Of a stretch of DNA of 64,000 nucleotides, positions 41,448 through 50,800 are shown in pieces. Both the position numbers and the translations under genes were made by a program. The stretch's first letter is position 1, and every line of letters begins with the position of its first letter. Under the pieces are notes generated by a model, which did no database searches, was not told where the DNA came from, and worked only from the letters and a program-made list of their open reading frames with translations. This DNA is from Virgisporangium aliadipatigenens. Its GTDB lineage: Bacteria; Actinomycetota; Actinomycetes; Mycobacteriales; Micromonosporaceae. The DNA lies in assembly GCF_016863615.1 (NCBI RefSeq), contig NZ_BOPF01000013.1:186001-250000 (forward strand), given 5' to 3'.

Positions 41448-42761
41448 CTATCCTGCCCGGTCGGAGGGAGGGTCCTGCAAGCGGGCGTGAGCAGCAAGGC
41501 CCGCAGCTTGCGAGGACCGCCGTCGCGAACCAATGGCACGGTGCCACGCTTCGGCGCCGGGGTCGGTGAGGCTCGCCACCTGGTCGATCACCACCCGCAG
41601 CCGAGCCGCGTCGTCGGGCGCCGCCCGCCACAGCGGGGCGAAGACCGGATCCAGCTCGTCCGGCGCGCGCTCGCACAGCGCCGTGACCAGATCACGCAGG
41701 ATCTCCCGCTGTCGAACGTAGGACGCCTCCGCCCCCGGCCGTCGCATCACGTAGCGCAGCGCCAGCCCCTTGAGCAGCGCCACCTGCGCCTGCACGAGCC
41801 GGGGCAGCACCAGGTCGGCCGCGTAGCGCCGGACCGGCTCCGGCCCGTGCACCCGCCGGGTGGCGCTCACCGCGGCGGCCACGAAGCGCCCGGTGAACAC
41901 GCTCGTCATCCGCTTGAGCGCGGCCTGCGCCCGATGGCTGCCGTCGTAGCCGTCGAGCGGGGCGAGGGCCGGGTCGGCGACCAGGTCGGCGAGGATGCCG
42001 CACAGGTCGTCGGCGGTCTCGCCGGAGTAGCTCGCCGCCACGTCGGCGCAGAGCGCGGCCCGCTCGTCGGCGTCGTGCCGCAGCGGCCGCAGGTCGATGT
42101 AACCGCCGTGGATCCCGTCCTCGACGTCGTGCACCGAGTAGGCGACGTCGTCGGCCCAGTCCATGACCTGCGCCTCGAGGCACCGCCGGCCGTCGGCCAC
42201 ACCCGCGCGCAGCCACGTGAAGATCTCGGCGTCGTCGGCGTACGCCCCGAACTTCCGCTTGCCCGGCACGGCGAACCACGGGTACTTGCACACCGCGTCG
42301 AGCCCCGCCCGGGTCAGGTTGAGCCCCACGGAACGCCCGTCCGGCGCGAACACCTTCGCCTCCAGTCGGGTCAGCACGCGCAGCGTCTGCGCATTGCCCT
42401 CGAACCCGCCGCACGGCCCGGCGACCTCGTCCAGCGCGTCCTCGCCGTTGTGCCCGAACGGCGGATGACCCAGGTCGTGGGCGAGTCCGGCGGTGTCCAC
42501 CACGTCGGGGTCGCAGCCGAGCCGCTCCCCCATCTCGCGGGCGATCTGCGCGACCTCCAGCGAGTGGGTCAGCCGCGTGCGCAGGAAGTCGCCGCTGCCC
42601 GCCTCGTGCACCTGCGTCTTGGTGGCCAGCCGCCGGAACCCGGCCGAGTGCAGCACCCGACCCCGGTCCCGCTCGAACGCACCGCGCTCGACCAGCCCGG
42701 CGTCCTTGGGCGGCTCGACGACGAACCGCGCCACGTCCGCACCGATCTCGACCTGCGTCAC
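41448..42761 (-). CDS. dgt: dGTP triphosphohydrolase-like protein
   Basis: A 437-residue HD-domain enzyme. Metal ligands are H66 in RTRLTHSLEVAQIAR, H95-D96 in AHDLGHPPFGHNGE and a later Asp in DWADDVAYSVHD. It splits dGTP (or other dNTPs) to nucleoside and triphosphate. In actinobacteria the gene is a steady neighbour of dnaG, as here (4 nt apart). The GTG start opens TQVEIGADVARF. Confidence 0.93.
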   Translation of the reverse strand: MTQVEIGADVARFVVEPPKDAGLVERGAFERDRGRVLHSAGFRRLATKTQVHEAGSGDFLRTRLTHSLEVAQIAREMGERLGCDPDVVDTAGLAHDLGHPPFGHNGEDALDEVAGPCGGFEGNAQTLRVLTRLEAKVFAPDGRSVGLNLTRAGLDAVCKYPWFAVPGKRKFGAYADDAEIFTWLRAGVADGRRCLEAQVMDWADDVAYSVHDVEDGIHGGYIDLRPLRHDADERAALCADVAASYSGETADDLCGILADLVADPALAPLDGYDGSHRAQAALKRMTSVFTGRFVAAAVSATRRVHGPEPVRRYAADLVLPRLVQAQVALLKGLALRYVMRRPGAEASYVRQREILRDLVTALCERAPDELDPVFAPLWRAAPDDAARLRVVIDQVASLTDPGAEAWHRAIGSRRRSSQAAGLAAHARLQDPPSDRAG

Positions 42762-42791
42762 GCGCGCAAGATTAGCCCGGCGGTATGACAG

Positions 42792-43154
42792 TTATCCGCC
42801 GCTCGACCTCGTTCGAATGACCCGGAACTCGTTGCCCTCGGGGTCGGCCAGCAGCACCCGGTCGGGCTCCACCGGCATGGACACGTCCAGGTGCCGGGCG
42901 CCCATGTCGACAAGGCGTTCGACCTCGGCGGTCTGGTCCTCCGCGCCGAGATCCAGGTGGATCCGTCCGCCGACCGCGCGGTCCCGCGGCGCAGGGACAA
43001 AGACCATTCCGGGGAACGTCTCCGTGTCGCGGCCGATCGCCACCTGCTCCGGTGCCTCGGAGATGATCCGGTAGTCGAGCACCTCGGCCCACCATCGTGC
43101 GAGCCGGGCCGGATCGTGTGAGTCCACAACCAGGCCGAACCACCGACTTCCCAT
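42792..43154 (-). CDS. VOC-family (glyoxalase-like) protein
   Basis: A 120-residue protein of two beta-alpha-beta3 units: FGLVVDSHDPARLARWWAEVL at the start and RIHLDLGAEDQTAEVERLVDMG with LLADPEGNEFRVI at the end, with a His and Glu in metal-ligand positions. Substrate unknown. CAGGAGG lies before the ATG, inside a 10-bp inverted repeat. Confidence 0.85.
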   Translation of the reverse strand: MGSRWFGLVVDSHDPARLARWWAEVLDYRIISEAPEQVAIGRDTETFPGMVFVPAPRDRAVGGRIHLDLGAEDQTAEVERLVDMGARHLDVSMPVEPDRVLLADPEGNEFRVIRTRSSGG

Positions 43155-43162
43155 GCGCGAAA

Positions 43163-43200
43163 CCTCCTGGGGCGGGGCCTTTCACCCTAACCCCAGGAGG
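43163..43200 (-). repeat. 10-bp perfect inverted repeat over the VOC ribosome site
   Basis: CCTCCTGGGG (43163-43172) and CCCCAGGAGG (43191-43200) are perfect complements with an 18-nt loop. On the minus strand the 3' arm is the CCAGGAGG ribosome site of the VOC gene. The repeat also follows the ppdK stop by 9 nt, so it may act as the ppdK terminator instead. Confidence 0.55.
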
Positions 43201-43208
43201 CCTCACGT

Positions 43209-45902
43209 TCACCTGCTGTCGCTGCCGGACGCACTTGGCGTGGTGGTACCGACGGCCGCGCGGCCGGCCTCCAGGCGCGCCACCGGCACCCGGAACGGCG
43301 AGCACGACACGTAGTCCAGCGGCACCGACGCGAAGAAGTGCACCGACTCCGGGTCCCCGCCGTGTTCGCCGCAGACGCCGAGGTGCAGGTCGGGGCGGGC
43401 CTTACGGCCCTCCTCGGCGGCGATGCGCACCAGGCGGCCCACGCCGTCCGGGTCGATCGACTCGAACGGCGACACCCCGAAGATGCCGTGCTCCAGGTAC
43501 CGCGGGAAGAACGACCCCTCGACGTCGTCGCGCGAGAAGCCCCAGGTGAGCTGGGTCAGGTCGTTCGTGCCGAAGGAGAAGAACTCGGCGGCGGTCGCGA
43601 TCTGGCCGGCGGTCATGGCGGCGCGCGGCAGTTCGATCATGGTGCCGATGGACACGTCGACGCCGGGGTCCACCTCGGCGATCGTCTTCTCCGCGGCGGC
43701 GCGCACGATCTCCAGTTCCTGCACGGTGCCGACGAGGGGCACCATGATCTCCGGACGCGGGTCGCCACCGTCGCGCTTCAGCAGCCGGGCCGCCTCGGCG
43801 ACGGCGCGCACCTGCATGTCGAACAGCCCCGGCACGACCAGCCCGAGCCGCACCCCGCGCAGGCCCAGCATCGGGTTCTGCTCGTGCATGCGATGCACCG
43901 CGGCGAGGAGTTCGCCGTCGCGGCCGGGCTCCTTGCCGGTGGCCTCGGCGACGGCGACCGAGACCGCCAGCTTCTCCAGGTCCGGCAGGAACTCGTGCAA
44001 CGGCGGATCGATCAGCCGAACCGTCACCGGCAGGCCGTCCATCTCCCGCAGGATCTCCACGAAGTCGTCGCGCTGCAACGGAAGAAGTTCCTCCAGCGCC
44101 GCCTTACGACCCGCCTCGTCCTGCGCCAGGATGAGGCGCTCGACCAGCGCACGGCGTTCCCCGAGGAACATGTGCTCGGTGCGGCACAGGCCCACCCCCT
44201 GCGCCCCGAACCGGCGCGCCCGGGCGGCGTCCGGACCGGTGTCGGCGTTGGTGCGCACACCGAGCGCGCGCAGGCTGTCGGCGTGCGACAGGATCCGGTG
44301 CACCGCGCGCACCAGAACGCCGCTGTCCGGCCCGATCTCGCCCTCGAAGTACTGCACGACCGGGGACGGTTCGACCGGCACGGCACCGAGGTAGATGTCG
44401 CCGGTCGCGCCGTCGATGGAGACGACGTCGCCCTCGCGCACCACCCGACCGTCCACTGTGAACTGTCCACGTCGGACATCCACCTCCAGCGCGTCCGCGC
44501 CGCAGACACAGGTCTTGCCCATCCCCCGGGCCACGACCGCCGCGTGGGACGTCTTGCCGCCGCGGCTGGTCAGCACACCGCGGGCGGCGATCATGCCGGG
44601 CAGGTCGTCCGGGTTGGTCTCGCGGCGGACCAGGATGACGTCCTCGCCCTCGCCGGCCAGTTCGACGGCGCGTTCGGCGCTGAACACGACCTTGCCGACG
44701 GCGGCGCCCGGCGACGCGGCGACCCCGCGCGCCACGGGCCGGTCCGAGCCGCCCGCCCCGAAATTGGGGAACATCAGCTGTGCCAGTTGCTTACCGGTCA
44801 CCCGGCACAGCGCCTCGTCGAGATCGATCACACCCTCGTCGACGAGCTGCGTGGCGATGACGAACGCCGCCGCCGCCGTCCGCTTGCCGACGCGCGTCTG
44901 CAGCATCCACAGCTTGCCGCGTTCGACCGTGAACTCGATGTCGCACAGGTCCTTGTAGTGATCCTCCAATGTGGACATGGCGCGCATCAGCTCGTCGTAG
45001 GAGCCCCGGTCGATGCGCTCCAGATCCTGCAGCGGGACCGTGTTGCGGATGCCGGCGACGACGTCCTCGCCCTGGGCGTTCTGCAGGTAGTCGCCGTAGA
45101 TGCCGCGCTGGCCCGTGCCGGGATCGCGGGTGAACGCCACTCCCGTGCCCGAGTCGTCGCCCAGGTTGCCGAAGACCATCGCGACGACGTTGACGGCCGT
45201 CCCCAGGTCCGCCGGAATCCGCTCCTGTCGACGGTAGAGAATGGCGCGTTCGGCGTTCCATGAATCAAAAACGGCATGGATCGCGAGCCGCAACTGCTCC
45301 CGCGGATCCTGCGGAAAATCCTGGCCGGTGTGGTCCTTGAAGATTTTCTTGAACGTGGTGACGAGCGCCCGCAACGCCGCCGCGTCCAATGCGGTCTCCT
45401 GTGCGGCCCCGTGCTCGCGCTCCGCGTCGTCCAGCGCCCGGTCGAACGCCTCGCCCGGCACACCGCACACCGTCTTGCCGAACATCTGAATGAGCCGACG
45501 ATAGGAATCCCAGGCGAACCGCTCGTTGCCGGTCGACGCGGCGAGCCCCGCGACGCTGCTGTCGGTGAGCCCGACGTTGAGCACGGTCTCCATCATTCCC
45601 GGCATCGAGAACGCCGCCCCCGAGCGCACCGACACCAGCAGCGGATCGCCGGCGTCGCCGAGCGCGCGGCCCATCGTCCGCTCCAGCGCGGCGAGGTGCG
45701 CGTCGACCTCCTCGGCGAGCCCGTCGGGCTCGGTGCCCTCGGCGAGATACTGCCGGCACGCCTCGGTCGTGATGGTGAAACCGGGCGGCACGGGCAGACC
45801 CAAATTGGTCATCTCGGCGAGATTGGCCCCCTTCCCGCCGAGAAGATCCTTCATGTCCCGGTTACCTTTGGCGAAGTCATAGACGTACGTAGTTTTCGTC
45901 AT
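43209..45902 (-). CDS. ppdK: Pyruvate, phosphate dikinase
   Basis: An 897-residue enzyme of usual length. N-terminal ATP-grasp domain (VYDFAKGNRDMKDLLGGKGA, in part; LVSVRSGAAFSMPGMM), phosphohistidine domain with the swivelling His in TSRGGKTSHAAVVARGMGK near 450, and a C-terminal PEP/pyruvate TIM barrel ending GVCGEHGGDP with catalytic Cys near 840. It interconverts pyruvate, ATP and Pi with PEP, AMP and PPi. GGAGG precedes the ATG. Lies between dusB and dgt on the same strand. Confidence 0.96.
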   Translation of the reverse strand: MTKTTYVYDFAKGNRDMKDLLGGKGANLAEMTNLGLPVPPGFTITTEACRQYLAEGTEPDGLAEEVDAHLAALERTMGRALGDAGDPLLVSVRSGAAFSMPGMMETVLNVGLTDSSVAGLAASTGNERFAWDSYRRLIQMFGKTVCGVPGEAFDRALDDAEREHGAAQETALDAAALRALVTTFKKIFKDHTGQDFPQDPREQLRLAIHAVFDSWNAERAILYRRQERIPADLGTAVNVVAMVFGNLGDDSGTGVAFTRDPGTGQRGIYGDYLQNAQGEDVVAGIRNTVPLQDLERIDRGSYDELMRAMSTLEDHYKDLCDIEFTVERGKLWMLQTRVGKRTAAAAFVIATQLVDEGVIDLDEALCRVTGKQLAQLMFPNFGAGGSDRPVARGVAASPGAAVGKVVFSAERAVELAGEGEDVILVRRETNPDDLPGMIAARGVLTSRGGKTSHAAVVARGMGKTCVCGADALEVDVRRGQFTVDGRVVREGDVVSIDGATGDIYLGAVPVEPSPVVQYFEGEIGPDSGVLVRAVHRILSHADSLRALGVRTNADTGPDAARARRFGAQGVGLCRTEHMFLGERRALVERLILAQDEAGRKAALEELLPLQRDDFVEILREMDGLPVTVRLIDPPLHEFLPDLEKLAVSVAVAEATGKEPGRDGELLAAVHRMHEQNPMLGLRGVRLGLVVPGLFDMQVRAVAEAARLLKRDGGDPRPEIMVPLVGTVQELEIVRAAAEKTIAEVDPGVDVSIGTMIELPRAAMTAGQIATAAEFFSFGTNDLTQLTWGFSRDDVEGSFFPRYLEHGIFGVSPFESIDPDGVGRLVRIAAEEGRKARPDLHLGVCGEHGGDPESVHFFASVPLDYVSCSPFRVPVARLEAGRAAVGTTTPSASGSDSR

Positions 45903-46012
45903 AGCCGCCTCCAGGCAACGTGGGGAAACGTTAGGGAGTTTGTTACCCGCAGGTTCGCACCCGTTGCCACGAAACGTGAAGCGACCAACACAAAGACGCG
46001 CACTAGCGCAAT

Positions 46013-46026
46013 TGGAACCGCTCCCA
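46013..46026. promoter_or_regulatory. CebR-like palindrome upstream of ppdK
   Basis: TGGAACCGCTCCCA differs at two positions from TGGGAGCGCTCCCA, the operator of CebR-type LacI repressors. It is 111 nt before the ppdK start. No LacI-family gene is in the window, so this is only a candidate. Confidence 0.25.
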
Positions 46027-46043
46027 CGTACTCAAACGCGCAC

Positions 46044-47177
46044 TCAGCCGCCCGAGTCCTCGGTTTCCGCCCCCTCCGGAACGGCCAGGTCGTCCCGCCC
46101 GTCGAGCCACCCGTGCGGCAACGTCACCTTCGCCGGCTGATTCGTCCGCCCGCGCGGCAGCCCCAGCTCCGACACCGGGAACGGCGTCTCCGGCTCCAAC
46201 TTCCCCAGCAGATCCTCGAGCTCGGCCAGAGACGACATCATCGACAGCGAACGCCGCAGCTCCGACCCGACCGGGAACCCCTTCAGGTACCACGCGATGA
46301 ACTTCCGCAGGTCGGTCAGCGCCTCGCGCTCCGCGCCCCACCACTCGGCGAGCAGCACCGCATGCCGGTGGATCATGTGCGCGACCTCGCCGAGGGAGGG
46401 CAGCACCCGCTCCGGCCGCCCCGCGAACGCGGCCTCCAGGTCGGCGAAGAGCCACGGCCGCCCGAGGCACCCGCGCCCCACGACAACGCCGTCACAGCCG
46501 GTCTCCGCGACCATGCGCACCGCGTCGTCGGCCTCCCAGATGTCGCCGTTGCCCAGCACCGGAACGTCCAGCGCCTCCTTCAGCCGGGCGATCGACTCCC
46601 AGTCCGCCTCGCCGCTGTAGCGCTGCGCGGCGGTGCGCGCGTGCAGCGCCACCCACTCCACGCCCGCCTCCTGCGCGATGAGCCCCGCCTCGATGTAGGT
46701 CAGATGATCATCGTCGATGCCCTTGCGCATCTTGACGGTGACCGGCAGCCCGTCGGCGGCCGTGACGGCGGCCTGCACGATCGAGCCGAACAGGCGCCGC
46801 TTCCACGGCAGCGCCGCGCCACCGCCCCGGCGGGTCACCTTCGGGACCGGGCAGCCGAAGTTCAGATCGATGTGGTCGGCGAGGTTCTTCTCCACGACGA
46901 TCCGTACGGCCCGCGCCGTGATCTCCGGGTCGACGCCGTACAACTGCACACTCCGGGGGAACTCCTCCGGCGCGAACGCGATCAGCCGCAGCGTCTTCGG
47001 GTTCTTCTCCACGAGCGCGCGGGTCGTGATCATCTCGCACACGTAGACACCGGCGCCCTGTTCGCGGCAGAGCTGCCGGTAGGCCAGGTTGGTGATGCCG
47101 GCCATGGGGGCGAGTACCACGGGGGTGGTGATGGTGTGCGGGCCGAGGCGGAGCGGAGCGGTCACGTCAACGAGCAT
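46044..47177 (-). CDS. dusB: tRNA-dihydrouridine synthase
   Basis: A 377-residue flavoprotein of the DusB group: VVLAPMAGITNLAYRQLC binds FMN, LNFGCPVPKVTRRGGGAAL carries the catalytic Cys near 107, then VTVKMRKG, VALHARTAAQRYSG and NGDIW/GRGCLGRPW phosphate loops. It reduces uridines in the tRNA D-loop. The ATG at 47177 follows a GGGGGG stretch and fits the family start; a longer frame upstream is not conserved-looking. Confidence 0.94.
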   Translation of the reverse strand: MLVDVTAPLRLGPHTITTPVVLAPMAGITNLAYRQLCREQGAGVYVCEMITTRALVEKNPKTLRLIAFAPEEFPRSVQLYGVDPEITARAVRIVVEKNLADHIDLNFGCPVPKVTRRGGGAALPWKRRLFGSIVQAAVTAADGLPVTVKMRKGIDDDHLTYIEAGLIAQEAGVEWVALHARTAAQRYSGEADWESIARLKEALDVPVLGNGDIWEADDAVRMVAETGCDGVVVGRGCLGRPWLFADLEAAFAGRPERVLPSLGEVAHMIHRHAVLLAEWWGAEREALTDLRKFIAWYLKGFPVGSELRRSLSMMSSLAELEDLLGKLEPETPFPVSELGLPRGRTNQPAKVTLPHGWLDGRDDLAVPEGAETEDSGG

Positions 47178-47200
47178 CCCACGCCCCCCTGGACGAGTCG

Positions 47201-47785
47201 CTAGCCCTCCTGGCGCCTCCGCGGCCATTCATAGCCAACCTCCGGAGCGAGCCGCAACGCGTCGGCAGCGAGAGTGAGCCGTCCCGTTTGCGACTGCGTA
47301 AAGGCCTTCTCACCGACCCTGAAAGCCCGATCGGGAGTATTCGGATCGGCCGCGGACGACCTCCTCATGCGATTGGTCGTCAAGGCGAAGAGGATTTTCC
47401 AGATCTCGGCAACGAAGTCCACCATTTCCGGATCGTCGAAGTAAGTCATGGACGTCGCCCAGCGTCCATGTTCCAGCACGGCGGGAGCCACCTCAACGCT
47501 CCTCTGCCACTGAACTACGTAATCACTGTCCGGCAGTTCGATCCTGCCGTCGGCCCGCGATCGCCCCAGCAGTCTCGGTCGAGCCGAGCGGTGCCATAAG
47601 CCCACCGTCCGACCACATTCGGTGATGTCATCACTTAGCGGCGGCTTCCCGACACTCTCCCATTGGCGATCGTCGACCAGGGTCGCGTTCGGAAATTTGC
47701 GTCGAATGGAATCGAAGACCTGCACCTCGTCGGCCGGAAGAAGGAAGATTTCGACCGCCCGCGGTTTCATCGTTCGAACGGCCAT
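47201..47785 (-). CDS. Candidate immunity protein of the RHS toxin
   Basis: A 194-residue soluble protein of unknown family, starting MAVRTMKPRAVEIFLLPADEV, with strand-rich middle (IELPDSDYVVQWQRSVEV) and helical VDFVAEIWKILFAL. It begins 16 nt after the toxin stop on the same strand, the place where immunity genes of polymorphic toxins lie, and its codon use is less GC-extreme than the housekeeping genes around it. The immunity role rests on position. Confidence 0.68.
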   Translation of the reverse strand: MAVRTMKPRAVEIFLLPADEVQVFDSIRRKFPNATLVDDRQWESVGKPPLSDDITECGRTVGLWHRSARPRLLGRSRADGRIELPDSDYVVQWQRSVEVAPAVLEHGRWATSMTYFDDPEMVDFVAEIWKILFALTTNRMRRSSAADPNTPDRAFRVGEKAFTQSQTGRLTLAADALRLAPEVGYEWPRRRQEG

Positions 47786-47801
47786 GACGCAAACCCTCCA
47801 G

Positions 47802-50800
47802 CTAGAGCTTCGGAATCAGGATGATCTGACCAGCGCCGTACGTAGCGATGAACTCCGCGTTCAACAACTCCCGGTCGGTAAACGCCCCGTTCTCGAAGTC
47901 GGCCGTCTGATAGTAAACCGTCTCGCCTGCGTCGTTGCGGAACGTCAGATCGGGGAATTTCCGGTTCCCGGAGGGATCCTTCACCGCCCGTTGAGGCTTG
48001 GTGCCGCCTGCGACATGGGTCCATCCCGGCTCAGCGTCCATGATGTCGAACTGCAGCCCGATGTCCTGCGTCCGTGTTGCCGTGTCACCACGCATGCCCC
48101 CGGTGTTACGAACGATTCTGGGCTTTCCACCGGTAGCGCAGGTACAACTGGTCGAGTGCGGCTGCCCGGAGGGAGCCGTTTGCGTCCCACCGCAGTTGTG
48201 TACCAACACATCGGCATCGGCGGACAACACAAAGAATGTGTGCAGGTCCGCGACGGTCAGATCGAGGACCGTTGTCGTTTCGGTATGGATCTCAATCGCG
48301 GAGACCTGGACCCGCTCGCCGTTCGATGCCAGCAGCCATTGACCGGCGCTCAGTTCGCCCGCCGGCAACCACCTGCGAAGGTCGGGAACCCAGAACGGGT
48401 GGTTTGCGGTGGCGTTGATCCGCGTGCCCGTACCCGTCCCGGACGGTCGCACGATGATGGTAACGAGCTTCTTCTGTCCCGCACTGGCAATGGTCGCGGT
48501 CACCGGCTTCTCGGTGGGCCTTCCATCCACCGGGTCCGCCGCCAAAACGCGGTCGCCGACCTTGACCTTCTCCAACGATTTCCCGGAACCGTCGGCCATT
48601 CGTACCGCTGTTCCGGCAGTAAAGCTACTGGCACTGCACGCTGTGGGCCGGCCACCGGACGAACCCACCGACTTCGCCCCACCGCCCCGCCTGAACCCCG
48701 AAGCGATAGCCCGCCCCTCGGCCGCGAACCCTCTCCCCGCGGCCTGCGTGGCGGCCTTCGCACCTACCCCACTGGCCAGCGAGGAGAAGCCCGCCTTGAT
48801 CCCCGCGCCCACCATCGACCCGAGCCCACCGAGCGCCCCGCCGATCAGCCCACCGATGGCGGCCTGCGCACCGAGCTGCCCCCAGCTGAACTCCCCCTTG
48901 CCCTCGACCTTCGTCTCATAGGCATAGGTGACGGCCGACCCCACGGCTCCGGCCAGGGCGCCACAAGCGACAGCCCCCGCACCGGTCCACCCGATCGCGA
49001 AACCGCAACCGATCCCGACAGCAGCCCCCGCGACGAACCCGGCGATATCCGCCTTGTGGTCGTCCGCCCAGTTGAGCGCCTTGCTGAAGCCGCTACGCGT
49101 CTTGCAGGCGACGTCCCAGGTGGAGCACTTGTTGGTGACCTTCTTGCCGCCCCCGCCGCCGTTCTTCCCGCCGCCGCCCGACCCGCCGGAGGTCTGGGTG
49201 TTGTTCGAGCCGGTGGAGCCGGTTCCTTTTGTCTCGTTGGAGTTGATGTAGTTGCCGTAGTACTGGTCGTCGGTGATCGGTTTCAGCCCGTCGGGGTCGC
49301 TCGCCGACGTCGGCATGTTGTTGGCGTACGAGTAGCCGTTCATCTGCTGCAGGTCGCCGTAGTCGACGATCGGGTCGACCGAGACGAAGCGGCCGAGCGC
49401 GGGGTCGTACTCCCGGGCGCCCAGATGGGTCAGGCCCGTCGGGTCGACCGTTCCGCCGACGAAGCCCTTTTCGTTCACCCAGGTGGGGGCCACACCGCGG
49501 GCCAGCCCGAACGGCGTTTCCCGGCGCTGGGTGACGTTCTGCGTCGCGGCGTCGATCGCGATCTGCTGGGTGCCGTGGTAGTCGGTCGTCAGCCAGGTCA
49601 CGCCCGCGGCGGTCCGCTGCGCGACCGGTCCGCCGCCGAACTCGTAGAAACGCGTGCATGTCTTCGCGTTTGTTGCCTTGTCCCAGCGCAGTTCCGCGCC
49701 CGGCAGGTAGAGCGTCTTGCCCTTGGCATCGCGGCGGATCAGGCGCTGGCCGCCGGCGTCGTAGACGTAACTCGTCGAGCCCGTGGCGTCCGAAGTGGTC
49801 GCCAGCTTGCCCTCGCGGTCCCACGTGAGGGTCTGTGGTTCGCCGCCCGGCCCGAGGCGGGTGAGGGTGTTGCCTGCGGCGTCGAACGTGAACGCCGTCG
49901 TCGTCGAAACCCCGCCGACGCTGCGAGTCTGGCCGGTGAGCGTGTGCGGCTGGCTCCCGCCGTCGTCCGGGTAGTCGTAGGAGGTGACGGTGTCGCCGCC
50001 GACGTTCAGCGAGTGGTCGGTCTGGGTCTGCCGGCGGCCCAGCGCGTCATAGGTCCACGACTGCCAGTACGGCGCGGGGCCGCCGAGCGTGCCCGTGGCC
50101 CGGGTCTGGGAACAGTCGCCGCTCGCCGGCGTCCACGCCTCGCTGAGCCGCATCTGGCTGTCGTAGTCGTAGCACTGGACATCGGTCGCGCGGCCGGGCG
50201 CGGCGTCCGCGGCGCGCAGGACCTTGCCGGCGTCGTCGTATCCGTATGTCACCTCGGAGACGAGGTTCGGTGAGACGCCGTCGCGCTCCGTCCAGGTCTT
50301 CGTGAGGCGGCCGGTGCCGAGTTCGCGCTCGAAGTACTGATATACGCGGGAACCGGCACCGCTGAACATGCCCTGATAGAGGGTGTACTGCTCCGGTTGC
50401 GCCAGCGCGTTGTAGCGGGTGTCGGAGACGTAGCTCTGGTGGTCCAGCCCGTAGAACGTCGTCAGCCGCTGCGGCAGCCCCAACTCGGTGTACTCGACGG
50501 CGAGCGACTCCAGCGTCAGGTCACCGGTCCTCGGCATGGTCAAACTGTTGAGGCTGCCGTCCGGGTTGTACGCGTAGTCGTAGTAGTACGTACCGGCGAT
50601 CGCGCCCTCGCTCAGCGGGATCGTGATGGCGCTCTGCGTCGGCTTGTAGGAGTTGTCGTAGTAGGTGACCTCGGTCGTGTACCGGTCGGTGCCGTTGTAG
50701 CGCACCGACGTGGCCGGCTTCCCCTTGGCGAGCGTGCCGTCCGGCAGCGGCACCGAGTCGTACGTCCACCCGGCCAGCTGTGGCCCGGTCGTACTGTCGC

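Noticed and set aside
39362-41569. A 735-codon plus-strand frame opposite dnaG
   Set aside because: Shadow frame; dnaG motifs are intact on the minus strand.
42298-42312. A 14-nt match to the 3' end of the CAU tRNA (TCGAGCCCCGCCCG)
   Set aside because: It lies inside the dgt coding sequence and is low-complexity GC; not an attachment site.
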